Shown here one piece after another: positions 11,178 to 20,692 of a DNA stretch of 64,000 nucleotides. Positions within the stretch are counted from its first letter, which is position 1. Each line of letters opens with the position of its first letter. The DNA is from Noviherbaspirillum sp. Root189 (GTDB lineage Bacteria > Pseudomonadota > Gammaproteobacteria > Burkholderiales > Burkholderiaceae_D), in NCBI RefSeq assembly GCF_001428545.1, contig NZ_LMHZ01000056.1, positions 62,001 through 126,000 of the forward strand, written 5' to 3'. The position numbers and the translations under genes were made by a program. Below the pieces are notes generated by a model that saw only the letters and a program-made list of their open reading frames with translations, was not told the origin of the DNA and did not search any database.

Positions 11178-11372
11178 GCAGGCATCGCAAACAGCACCTT
11201 CTGCGTCTGCCTTAACGCTCACCGTCTGAGCGTTCTGCAATACCCGTCCACCCAGAAATATCAACACCGCATGCTGCATTGCGCCGCATATTATTTCGGC
11301 ACGTACGGAAATTCCGCTGTATAATCGTTTTAGAACGGTCGTGCTTTTTAGCCGGGATTACAAGGAGACAGC

Positions 11373-12569
11373 ATGGATTTGAATTACACAGCGGAGGATT
11401 TGGCCTTCCGTGATACCGTTCGCGCCTTCCTGGATGCGAACTTGCCAAAAGACTTGCAGCAAAAAGTCCTCAACCACAAGCGTCTTTCGAAGGAAGACTT
11501 TGTCCGCTGGCACAAGATCGTCGCCAAGCAGGGTTGGGTGGGCACAGGCTGGCCGACCCAGTACGGCGGCACTGGCTGGAGTCCCGTGCAACGCCATATC
11601 TGGGAAGAAGAGTGCGCCGCCTATGGTACGCCGCCCATTCTCCCGTTCGGCGTCAACATGGTGGCGCCTGTCATCATGGCCTTCGGTAACGAAGCGCAAA
11701 AAAGTTATTACCTTCCCCGTATCCTGAATTGCGAAGACTGGTGGTGCCAGGGTTATTCGGAACCCGGTTCCGGCTCGGACCTTGCGTCGCTGAAGACACG
11801 CGCCGAGCGCCAGGGCGATCACTACATCGTCAATGGCCAGAAGACCTGGACTACGCTTGCGCAGCACGCAGACATGATTTTCTGCCTGGTGCGTACTGAT
11901 CCGGCAGCGCGCAAGCAGGAAGGCATCTCCTTCCTGCTGATCAATATGCATACGCCTGGCATCACGGTGCGTCCGATCATCATGCTCGATGAAGACCATG
12001 AAGTGAATGAAGTCTTCTTCGACAACGTAAAGGTACCTGTCGAGAACCTGATCGGTGAAGAAAACAAGGGCTGGACCTACGCAAAATATCTGCTGGGACA
12101 TGAGCGCACCAACATCGCCGCCGTCGGCCGCGCCAAGCGCGAAATGATGTTCCTCAAGCGTCTCGCGACCAAGGAAATGAAGAACGGCAAACCCTTGCTC
12201 GATGATCCGATGTTTGCCGCCAAGGTCGCCAGCCTAGAAATCGAAATCATGGCCCTTGAAATGACCGTGCTGCGCGTCCTGTCGCAGGAAAGCGCCAAGC
12301 GCGGCCCTGGACCGGAAGCGTCGATGCTGAAGGTCAAGGGTACTGAAGTGCAGCAGGCGCTGACAGAGTTGATGGTGGAAGCCGTCGGTCCGTATGCCTT
12401 GCCGTTCGACCGCGCCTATCTCGAAGGCGAGCACGAGCACGCGATCACTCAGGACGACGACGCGGCTCCGCTGGCACCGTACTACTTCAACTACCGCAAG
12501 ACATCGATTTACGGTGGTTCGAACGAGATTCAGAAAAACATCATCACCCAGATGATCCTGGGACTGTGA
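11373..12569 (+). CDS. Acyl-CoA dehydrogenase, large subunit of a pair
   Basis: A flavoprotein of the acyl-CoA dehydrogenase superfamily, 398 aa. It introduces a double bond between C2 and C3 of an acyl-CoA. Family landmarks include QGYSEPGSGSDLASL (FAD and substrate loop), YIVNGQKTWTT and the C-terminal IYGGSNEIQKN. It starts behind an AAGGAGA site and is followed 7 bp later by a second, shorter dehydrogenase. Such adjacent unequal pairs form alpha2-beta2 heterotetramers in pimeloyl-CoA (PimC/PimD) and steroid side-chain degradation; that this pair does so is inference. The substrate is unknown. Confidence 0.92.
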   Translation: MDLNYTAEDLAFRDTVRAFLDANLPKDLQQKVLNHKRLSKEDFVRWHKIVAKQGWVGTGWPTQYGGTGWSPVQRHIWEEECAAYGTPPILPFGVNMVAPVIMAFGNEAQKSYYLPRILNCEDWWCQGYSEPGSGSDLASLKTRAERQGDHYIVNGQKTWTTLAQHADMIFCLVRTDPAARKQEGISFLLINMHTPGITVRPIIMLDEDHEVNEVFFDNVKVPVENLIGEENKGWTYAKYLLGHERTNIAAVGRAKREMMFLKRLATKEMKNGKPLLDDPMFAAKVASLEIEIMALEMTVLRVLSQESAKRGPGPEASMLKVKGTEVQQALTELMVEAVGPYALPFDRAYLEGEHEHAITQDDDAAPLAPYYFNYRKTSIYGGSNEIQKNIITQMILGL

Positions 12570-12576
12570 GGCGGAC

Positions 12577-13716
12577 ATGGACTTTAATTACACACCAGAG
12601 CAGCAACAATTCAAGGATGCACTGCGCCGCTTCATCGACAAGGATTACACCTTCGAGCATCGCAAGAAAATCGTTCATTCGGAGCAAGGCGTATCGGACC
12701 AGGCATGGGGCACGCTTGTCGAGCTGGGCATGACTGCCTTGCCGGTCGCTGAAGAGCAGGGCGGCTTCAATGGTTCCGCGGTCGACATGCTGGTCGTGAT
12801 GCAGGAACTGGGCCGCGGCCTCGTCGTCGAGCCTTACTTTGCAACCGTACTGGGCGCACAATTTTTGAAGCTGTCCGGTGGCCAGGAAGCGCTGCTCGAG
12901 CAGCTTGCAGGCGGTGGACTGAAACTGGCCGCCGCGCTTGGCGAAAAGCAGGCGCGTCACGACCTGTTCGACATCACCACCACAGCCAAGGCGGATGGCG
13001 ACGGCTACATTCTGAACGGCACGAAGACAGTTGTGCTCCATGGCGGACAGGCCGACAAGCTGATCGTGTCCGCACGGTCCGGCGGCGGTCAGCGCGACAC
13101 CGACGGTATTTCGCTGTTCCTGGTTCCTGCGGACGCAGGCGGTGTCACTCGCCGCGATTACCGTACTATCGATGGCCAGCGCGCTGCCGATATCGTTTTC
13201 GCCAATGTGCATGTTCCTGCTTCGGCATTGCTGGGCAAGGCTGGCGCAGGTTGGGACATTCTCGACGCGGCAGCAGACTATGGTCGTGCATTGCTGTGCG
13301 CGGAAGCAGTCGGCGCGATGGATGCACTGAATGCTGCCACGTTGGAATATCTGAAGACACGCCAGCAGTTCGGCGTGCCGATCGGCAAATTCCAGGCGCT
13401 GCAACACCGTATGGCGGACATGTTCATGCAGACGGAACAGGCGCGTTCGATGGCAACACTGGCAGCAGTGAAGGCCGAGTCGGGCGACGTCCAGGAGCGT
13501 CGCCGCACCATCTCCGCGGCCAAAGCGCGCGTTGGTCAGGCATTGAAGTTTGTCGGCCAGCAGGCAGTGCAGCTGCACGGCGGCATGGGTGTTACCGACG
13601 AACTGCCGGCGGCACATCACTTCAAACGATTGACGATGATCGAACTCACGCTGGGCGATACGGACCATCATCTGGCACGCTTCGCTTCCCAGCCTGATTT
13701 CAGGAACGCAGCGTAA
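12577..13716 (+). CDS. Acyl-CoA dehydrogenase, small subunit of a pair
   Basis: The second dehydrogenase of the pair, 379 aa. The N-terminal helix domain starts M-D-F-N-Y-T-P-E-Q-Q-Q-F, the middle domain has YILNGTKTVVLHGGQADKLIV, and the C-terminal domain has QLHGGMGVTDELPAAHHFKRL. In PimD- and ChsE-like partners one subunit often lacks part of the active site; I cannot decide which here from sequence alone. Tight spacing to the first gene (7 bp) implies translational coupling and a joint complex. Confidence 0.92.
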   Translation: MDFNYTPEQQQFKDALRRFIDKDYTFEHRKKIVHSEQGVSDQAWGTLVELGMTALPVAEEQGGFNGSAVDMLVVMQELGRGLVVEPYFATVLGAQFLKLSGGQEALLEQLAGGGLKLAAALGEKQARHDLFDITTTAKADGDGYILNGTKTVVLHGGQADKLIVSARSGGGQRDTDGISLFLVPADAGGVTRRDYRTIDGQRAADIVFANVHVPASALLGKAGAGWDILDAAADYGRALLCAEAVGAMDALNAATLEYLKTRQQFGVPIGKFQALQHRMADMFMQTEQARSMATLAAVKAESGDVQERRRTISAAKARVGQALKFVGQQAVQLHGGMGVTDELPAAHHFKRLTMIELTLGDTDHHLARFASQPDFRNAA

Positions 13717-13761
13717 TCGTCAGGTAAACAGCCCAAAGACAGCAAAAGGAGCGGGATCGAA

Positions 13762-14217
13762 ATGGCGCAATACAAATGGTATTTTGAAGATTTTCATGAA
13801 GGCCAGACTATCGATGTTGGAACGCGAACGGTCACCGAAGAAGAAATCCTCGACTTTGCGACCAAGTTCGATCCTCAGCCCTTTCATGTGAACAAGGAAG
13901 CTGCCGAGAAATCAATCTACGGAAGCATCATTGCGAGCGGCTGGCATACCTGCAGCATGATGATGCGGATGATGGTCGATGGATTCCTGCGCGACGTAGC
14001 CAGCATGGGTTCGCCAGGTGTCGATGAAGTCCGCTGGATCAAGCCAGTCCGCCCCGGCGACACCCTGAAAGTCTCTACGACCGTGCTGGAAGTTCGTCCT
14101 TCGACCAGCAAGCCTGACCGCGGCATCGTCAGGACCGAGTGGCATGCCGTTAACCAGCATGGCGAACTGGTTGTGACAGTCAAGGGCATGGGGATGTACG
14201 GACGTCGTCCGCAATAA
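13762..14217 (+). CDS. MaoC-like (R)-specific enoyl-CoA hydratase
   Basis: A hot-dog fold hydratase, 151 aa. The hydratase-2 motif DFATKFDPQPFHVNKEAA, followed by YGSIIASGWHT, contains the catalytic Asp and His. It would hydrate the enoyl-CoA made by the upstream dehydrogenases. It lies 45 bp downstream of the dehydrogenase pair behind an AAAGGAG site, in the same direction and probably in the same operon. Confidence 0.92.
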   Translation: MAQYKWYFEDFHEGQTIDVGTRTVTEEEILDFATKFDPQPFHVNKEAAEKSIYGSIIASGWHTCSMMMRMMVDGFLRDVASMGSPGVDEVRWIKPVRPGDTLKVSTTVLEVRPSTSKPDRGIVRTEWHAVNQHGELVVTVKGMGMYGRRPQ

Positions 14218-14297
14218 GGCAGCAATATGTCCGCTGTGCCTGTGCATGGCACAGACCAGTCTTTACCCCGGTCACCAAATACAATAACGGAGAGAGC

Positions 14298-14753
14298 ATG
14301 CGTGAAATTGCATCGGTAGAAGAATTGAAGAGCCTGCTCGGACAGGAAGTCGCCGTCACGAAATGGTTCGATGTTTCACAGGAACGCATCAAGAAATTTG
14401 CCGAAGCCACGGGCGATTATCAGTGGATCCACCTCGATGAAGAACGTTGCCGCAAGGAGTCTCCTTACGGTACCACGATCGCACACGGCTTCCTCACATT
14501 ATCCTTGTTGCCGATGATCGTAGAGAGCGCCATCTCTTTCCCGGCCGGGAAAATGGGTGTCAACTACGGCCTGAACAAGGTCCGGTTCCCGGCACCAGTG
14601 CCGAGCGGCAGCCGCGTACGTGGACGCATCGTGCTCAAGGAAGTTGAAGAATTTGAAGGTGGCGTGCAGAACATCTGGACCGTGACCATCGAACGCGAAG
14701 GTGGGGACAAGCCGGTCTGCATCGCAGAGTCGATTTCTCGCCGTTACTGGTAG
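14298..14753 (+). CDS. MaoC-like dehydratase, NodN type
   Basis: A second hot-dog hydratase, also 151 aa but only distantly like the previous one. FAEATGDYQWIHLDEERC and YGTTIAHGFLTLSLLP are the catalytic motif and following helix, typical of the NodN-like branch. Two MaoC proteins side by side often form a heterodimer that acts on bulky acyl-CoAs (as ChsH1/ChsH2 in steroid breakdown); for this pair that is inference. Confidence 0.92.
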   Translation: MREIASVEELKSLLGQEVAVTKWFDVSQERIKKFAEATGDYQWIHLDEERCRKESPYGTTIAHGFLTLSLLPMIVESAISFPAGKMGVNYGLNKVRFPAPVPSGSRVRGRIVLKEVEEFEGGVQNIWTVTIEREGGDKPVCIAESISRRYW

Positions 14754-14777
14754 TTTTTACCCATCCCGAAAGACGAT

Positions 14778-14809
14778 GCGCGCGGTGGCCGTAACCGGCG
14801 ACCGCGCGC
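14778..14809. terminator. GC-rich hairpin between convergent genes
   Basis: GCGCGCGGT pairs with ACCGCGCGC around a 14-nt loop that itself can pair (GCCG with CGGC). There is no T run, so it may slow or end transcription from either the MaoC or the GST side without being a canonical terminator. Confidence 0.5.
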
Positions 14810-14839
14810 AATGTCGCTTGTTATCTGTTCCCGGTTCGC

Positions 14840-15532
14840 CTAGCGCTTCTGATACTGGGTCGATCCGAACAGCATTTCCCTGGACTTATCGTCCGCCAGC
14901 GGCTTGCGCAGATTCGCAAGCACTTCCACACCGCGCTGGACCGCCGGACGCTCGCTGATTTCATCGAACCAGCGCTTTGCATTCGGATAGTCGTCCCAGT
15001 CGATTCCCTGGTTTTTCCATGAGCGCAGCCACGGGAAAGTCGCGATGTCCGCGATGGTGTACTCGTCCCCCGCCAGATATCCTTCCTTTGCGACCTGTTT
15101 GTCGATGACACCGTAAAGCCGCCTCGCCTCATTGGTGTAGCGGTTCACCGCATACTCGATCTGTTCAGGGGCGTAAATGCGGAAGTGATGCGCTTGTCCG
15201 AGCATGGGACCGACGCCGCCCATCTGGAACATTAGCCATTGCAGGGTCGTGAATTTCTCGCGATCGGTATTGCCGAGAAACTTTCCAACCTTGCTGGCAA
15301 GGTAAACCAGGATCGCTCCCGATTCGAACAGAGACATGGGCTTTCCGTCCGGGCCGTCGGCGTCGACGATGGCGGGAATCTTGTTGTTCGGCGAGATGGC
15401 GAGGAATTCAGGCTTGAACTGGTCGCCTTCGCCGATATTGATGTGGTGAACACGGTAGGGGAGGCCGCATTCTTCCAGCATGATGTGGACTTTGTGGCCG
15501 TTAGGCGTGGCTGTCGAGTAGACGTCGATCAT
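14840..15532 (-). CDS. Glutathione S-transferase, YfcG/Nu-class like
   Basis: A cytoplasmic GST, 230 aa. The thioredoxin-like N-terminal domain starts IDVYSTATPNGHKV and carries NNKIPAIVD plus LFESGAILVYLA for glutathione binding. The C-terminal domain has the helical LAGDEYTIADIATFPW motif. The T-P-N-G-H-K-V start and the length fit the YfcG/YghU group, which reduces disulfides. It is on the opposite strand to the MaoC genes and 98 bp downstream of the dehydrogenase at 15631-16896, with a hairpin in between. Confidence 0.9.
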   Translation of the reverse strand: MIDVYSTATPNGHKVHIMLEECGLPYRVHHINIGEGDQFKPEFLAISPNNKIPAIVDADGPDGKPMSLFESGAILVYLASKVGKFLGNTDREKFTTLQWLMFQMGGVGPMLGQAHHFRIYAPEQIEYAVNRYTNEARRLYGVIDKQVAKEGYLAGDEYTIADIATFPWLRSWKNQGIDWDDYPNAKRWFDEISERPAVQRGVEVLANLRKPLADDKSREMLFGSTQYQKR

Positions 15533-15555
15533 TTATGCTCCTGCAGATTGTTATT

Positions 15556-15598
15556 GGACTGTCAAACGCTGCTTGATTATGCAGCGAAATGACAGTCC
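15556..15598. other. Large hairpin between two minus-strand genes
   Basis: GGACTGTCA pairs with TGACAGTCC, and inside it CGCTGC pairs with GCAGCG, giving a nearly continuous stem. It sits between the stop of the dehydrogenase at 15631 and the start of the GST at 15532. There is no T run on the minus strand, so it is more likely an mRNA processing or stability element than a terminator. Confidence 0.5.
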
Positions 15599-15630
15599 TT
15601 GCAGGGCAGCGCGGTATAGCTGAAAACCGC

Positions 15631-16896
<1,266 letters not shown>

Positions 16897-16961
16897 GTCT
16901 CCTCGGGTTAGTCCCTATGTTTACACTCTTACACTCGTTGTTGTCGCTGGTCTCGTTGAAA

Positions 16962-18026
16962 TCAGTTGTGCTGGCCGGACGCATAGGCCCAGCCCATTTC
17001 CGCCATCGGACGCGCCGATTTACCGGACTTCAATGCCTGTTCGCTGGAGGCGGTGCCGTCCACGTAGCGTTTCATGATGCCTTGCAGAATGCCGGCCATA
17101 CGGAACATGTTATACGCCAGGTAGAAATTGAAATCTTCCTTGCGGATCGTCTTGCCGGTGCGTTCGCAATACCTGGCGATGTATTCTTCCTCGATGGGAA
17201 TGCCGAGCGCCTTGTGATCCAGGCCGCCAATACCGCGGAACTGGCCTTGCGGGATATGCCAGCTCATGCAGTGGTAGGAAAAATCTGCCAGCGGATGGCC
17301 CAAAGTCGACAGTTCCCAGTCCAGCACAGCCAGTACGCGCGGCTCGGTCGGATGGAAAATCATGTTGTCGAGACGGTAGTCGCCATGCACGATGCTGGTG
17401 TCGTCACCTGGCGGAATATTGTTGGGCAGCCACTCGATCAGCTTGTCCATCGCCTCGATTTTTTCGGTCTCGGACGCTTTGTACTGCTTGGTCCAGCGAT
17501 CGATCTGACGGACGAAATAATTACCCGGTTTGCCATAGTCGGCAAGGCCGATGGCCGCGTAATCAACGGTATGCAATTGCGAGATGACGCGGTTCATTTC
17601 GTCGTAGATCGCTGCGCGCTCATCGTTGCTCATGCCCGGCAGTGACTGGTCCCAGAGCACACGGCCATCCACGAAATCCATGATGTAGAAGGCGCGGCCG
17701 ATGACGGACTCGTCGAGACACAGGGCATACTGCTTCGCGGCGGGGAAGCCAGCCTTGTTCAGTGCATTCATCACGCGGAATTCGCGGTCGATGGCATGGG
17801 CTGAAGCGAGAAGTTTGGCCGCAGGGCCGGGTTTGGTGCGCAGGACATAGCGTTTGCCGCCGGCGGTCAGCTTGAAGGTCGGATTGGACTGGCCGCCATT
17901 AAATTGCTCAACCGTCAGGTCACCGGAAAAGCCTTCCACGTTCTGGCGCATGTATTCCTGCATGGCCCCGACATCGAACTTCTGACGTTCCGATACTGGC
18001 CGTGTGCCCATGAACTCTTCAAACAT
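16962..18026 (-). CDS. APH-family phosphotransferase, acyl-CoA kinase candidate
   Basis: A kinase of the aminoglycoside phosphotransferase fold, 354 aa. The nucleotide-binding lobe has FNGGQSNPTFKLTAGGKRYVLR; the catalytic loop is VHGDYRLDNMIF and the metal motif is VLDWELSTLGHPLADF. In bacterial levulinate catabolism the related LvaA phosphorylates 4-hydroxyacyl-CoA, and the ACAD10/11 kinase domain does the same. A kinase next to the matching dehydrogenase therefore points to 4-hydroxy acid breakdown; that is inference. It is the first gene of a minus-strand unit, behind a palindromic site at 18084. Confidence 0.9.
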   Translation of the reverse strand: MFEEFMGTRPVSERQKFDVGAMQEYMRQNVEGFSGDLTVEQFNGGQSNPTFKLTAGGKRYVLRTKPGPAAKLLASAHAIDREFRVMNALNKAGFPAAKQYALCLDESVIGRAFYIMDFVDGRVLWDQSLPGMSNDERAAIYDEMNRVISQLHTVDYAAIGLADYGKPGNYFVRQIDRWTKQYKASETEKIEAMDKLIEWLPNNIPPGDDTSIVHGDYRLDNMIFHPTEPRVLAVLDWELSTLGHPLADFSYHCMSWHIPQGQFRGIGGLDHKALGIPIEEEYIARYCERTGKTIRKEDFNFYLAYNMFRMAGILQGIMKRYVDGTASSEQALKSGKSARPMAEMGWAYASGQHN

Positions 18027-18083
18027 CTTGTCTCCTTTGCGAACTGCTGGAAAGTGTTATCGCCACATTCTACCGCTAAAAGC

Positions 18084-18095
18084 GTACGATCGTAC
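18084..18095. promoter_or_regulatory. Palindromic operator candidate upstream of the APH kinase
   Basis: The perfect 12-bp palindrome GTACGATCGTAC lies 58 bp upstream of the kinase start codon, in the expected promoter region. Palindromes of this kind are typical for TetR-family regulators of acyl-CoA metabolism. No such regulator gene is in the window. Confidence 0.5.
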
Positions 18096-18167
18096 TATTC
18101 TATTTTCAAATTTCAAATGGCCCGGAAGTCTTTCGATACGCCTTTCCAGTGCACCAGCTTAGCTGCT

Positions 18168-18872
18168 TTAGCTGCCACGTGATTTCAGGTATTGCTCCAG
18201 CAACACCTCCATGGTGGTATGCCTGGATTCACCCTGCAACGTAGAGATCGGCGAATAGTTCACCACGCGTACCACCCAGTCAGCATGGTTCTCTCCGACG
18301 TCAATCGCATTGATGCAACCGGCGGTTTGTGCGAGATTTCCAAGGAAAATGCGTTGATTGGTGAGGGCATATGAAAGAATCGCGCGATTGACGCCGCCGT
18401 GCAATACCAGCAGCACGGTGTCCCAGGACTTGTCTTCGCGCAGGCGGTCGATACAGGGATGTACCCGATCCATGAGTTCTCCGACCGACTCGCCGCCAAG
18501 GAATTGCCGGTCTTCCGGAACCACGCCATCGAAGGCGCCAACGAACGCTTCCTTCAGACTTTCATCGGGGATCGCGGAGAGCTTCCCGCCGCGCAGTTCC
18601 ACCAGTTCGGGCCAGCGTTCGAGTTCAATTTGTTGCCCAGTTTCGGCAAGCACACGCGTGGCCGTCTCGACGGTACGCGGCAGGCCGGAGATGATCACGC
18701 GATCAAAGCGTAAGCCTTCCTGCGCAAATACTTTGCCCGCCGCACTGGCTTGTGCACGACCGAGTTCATTGAGGGGCACCATCTCGGGAAGGAAGGGTTT
18801 TCCCTGGTCGTCGAAGTAGGTCACGCTACCATGGCGCATCAGGTAGATGCGACGTCGCTGTTGTGCTGTCAT
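18168..18872 (-). CDS. Histidine phosphatase family protein
   Basis: A member of the phosphoglycerate-mutase-like superfamily, 234 aa. The phosphohistidine motif is LMRHGS near the N-terminus, with the second conserved arginine in SGLPRTVETA, the acid Glu in ELVELRGG, and the late histidine in VLLVLHGGVNRAI. The substrate is unknown. It overlaps the enoyl-CoA hydratase gene at its start by 4 bp, so the two are translated together. With the APH kinase just downstream, a phosphatase here could act on the same phosphorylated intermediates, but that is speculation. Confidence 0.88.
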   Translation of the reverse strand: MTAQQRRRIYLMRHGSVTYFDDQGKPFLPEMVPLNELGRAQASAAGKVFAQEGLRFDRVIISGLPRTVETATRVLAETGQQIELERWPELVELRGGKLSAIPDESLKEAFVGAFDGVVPEDRQFLGGESVGELMDRVHPCIDRLREDKSWDTVLLVLHGGVNRAILSYALTNQRIFLGNLAQTAGCINAIDVGENHADWVVRVVNYSPISTLQGESRHTTMEVLLEQYLKSRGS

Positions 18873-19648
18873 TTGTAATGCGGCTTTCTTTTTTCGAGAA
18901 ACGCGGTGATGCCTTCCAGGCCATCCCGATGATGCAGGCTTTCCACGAAGTTGCGTTTTTCAGATTCAAAATGCTGGCCCAGCGAATTACGCTGTGCCTC
19001 GTTTGTCAGGGACTTGATTCGCTCGACAGAGTTCGGCGAAAGCTGGGCCAGCTGATCGGCCCAGCCGAGCGCGGCGTCGAGCACGCTCCCATCGGGAACG
19101 ACACGATTAACGATACCGACCTGATGCAACCGTTCGGCACTGATCGGTTTGCCTTCAATCAGTATCTCGGTCGCAAGCTGTCGTGGCAGTGCCTGGGACA
19201 GGAACCAGCTGGCGCCGCCATCCGGAGTCAGGCCGACCTTTACATAGGCCATCACGAATTTGGCGGAGGCGCCGGCGACGATCATGTCGCAAGCCAGTGC
19301 CAGCGAAAAGCCGGCTCCTGCCGCGGTGTTTTCGACAGCTGCGATGACCGGCTTGGGGCAATCCCGGATGGCTTCGATCCAGCCATGCAGGTTATCGATG
19401 GACTCGGCCTGAACCGCCTTGTCCCTGCTGCGGTTTTCGAGCAGTCGATTGAGGTTCCCGCCCGCACAAAAAATATCGTCGGCGCCGGTGAGTACCACTG
19501 CGCGGATCGAATCATCGCGCTCTGCAGTCGACAGCGTTTCAATCGCTGCTGCATACATGTCGGGATGCAAGGCATTTCTTGCGCCGGGGTTGGAAATTGT
19601 CAGGATGAGTGTGGCGTCTTGGCGAGAGGCTTGGAGTTCGGCGGACAT
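18869..19648 (-). CDS. Enoyl-CoA hydratase/isomerase family protein
   Basis: A crotonase-fold protein of 259 aa from ATG 19648; an upstream TTG at 19675 would add nine residues. The oxyanion-hole motifs are NPGARNALHPDM with GADDIFCAGGNLN, and ENTAAGAGFSLALACDMIVA. The downstream KVGLTPDGGASWFL carries an Asp rather than the Glu common in classical hydratases, so isomerase or hydrolase activity is possible. It is coupled to the histidine phosphatase by an ATGA overlap. Confidence 0.9.
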   Translation of the reverse strand: MSAELQASRQDATLILTISNPGARNALHPDMYAAAIETLSTAERDDSIRAVVLTGADDIFCAGGNLNRLLENRSRDKAVQAESIDNLHGWIEAIRDCPKPVIAAVENTAAGAGFSLALACDMIVAGASAKFVMAYVKVGLTPDGGASWFLSQALPRQLATEILIEGKPISAERLHQVGIVNRVVPDGSVLDAALGWADQLAQLSPNSVERIKSLTNEAQRNSLGQHFESEKRNFVESLHHRDGLEGITAFLEKRKPHYK

Positions 19649-19882
19649 GTCAGGATGGTTGTTTAACGGAATCAAAGCCCGCTGCGTCGCCGGGCGAGTT
19701 TGGATGAGTCTGGATAGATCTGGTTATATCGGGTGATATCTGTTTATCGGGATTGCTGTCTCTATTATTGCCGAAATGGGTCGGGTCGGTCATCCGATAC
19801 CGGAATCCGGGCCGGGTGAAGACAGATACGTGGGACTGCGGTAAGCTTTCCACTCCAAAACATCCAGACATCAGGAGACAGC

Positions 19883-20530
19883 GTGTTGAAATTATGCGGC
19901 TTTGCAATGAGCAACTACTACAACAAAGTCAAATTTGCCTTGCTTGAAAAGGGCGTGGACTTCGAAGAAGAACTGGTGTGGACCGATCGCTCCCCGGAAC
20001 TGCTGGCTCGCTCGCCACTGGGCAAAGTGCCATTCTTCGAAACCGATCATGGACATTTGTGCGAGTCGCAGGTCATGATGGACTATATCGAACAAGTTTA
20101 TCCGCAGAAGCCGCTGATTCCGGCGGATCCTTATCAGGCGGCGAAGGTACGTGAACTCATCACCTTCATGGAATTGCACCTCGAGCTGGTGGCCCGTGAA
20201 CTGTATCCGGAGGCTTTTTTCGGCGGCAAGGTCTCCGATGAGATCAAGGAACGCACGCTCAAGCTCCTCAAACGCAATGTGAAAGGATTTGCGAAGCTGG
20301 CGAAGTTTTCACCTTATGTCGCGGGGTCGGAATTCACCATGGCGGATTGCGCGGGGATGGTGCACCTGCCCCTGGTAAGTATGGCATCGAAGACCATTTA
20401 TGGCGAAGATGTGCTGGCCGATCTGCCGACACGCGATTACGTCAAGATGCTTGGAGAACGCCCAGCCGCGCAACGCGTCAATGCAGACCGCAAGGCGAAC
20501 GTGGAGATGATGAAGAACATCAGCAAGTAA
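19883..20530 (+). CDS. Glutathione S-transferase family protein
   Basis: A GST of 215 aa starting at GTG behind an AGGAGA site. The N-terminal thioredoxin-like domain has CGFAMSNYYNKVKFALLEKGV and GKVPFFETDHGHLCESQVMMDYI (the E-S glutathione contact). The C-terminal domain ends with the helical AGSEFTMADCAGMVH segment. It stands alone, divergent from the enoyl-CoA hydratase. The substrate is not evident. Confidence 0.9.
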   Translation: MLKLCGFAMSNYYNKVKFALLEKGVDFEEELVWTDRSPELLARSPLGKVPFFETDHGHLCESQVMMDYIEQVYPQKPLIPADPYQAAKVRELITFMELHLELVARELYPEAFFGGKVSDEIKERTLKLLKRNVKGFAKLAKFSPYVAGSEFTMADCAGMVHLPLVSMASKTIYGEDVLADLPTRDYVKMLGERPAAQRVNADRKANVEMMKNISK

Positions 20531-20692
20531 TCGACATGTAATGCATGAGGTCGTCGGCGCGGAATTCGGATTAGGTCGTTCCGCGTCGCAGGGACGCCCG
20601 TAGGCGTGAACGCGGACCCAGTTGCCTGAGACCGTTCCACAGATCGACACGATTGGATGTCAGGAGATATTTTTAATCAGCTTTGGCGTTTT

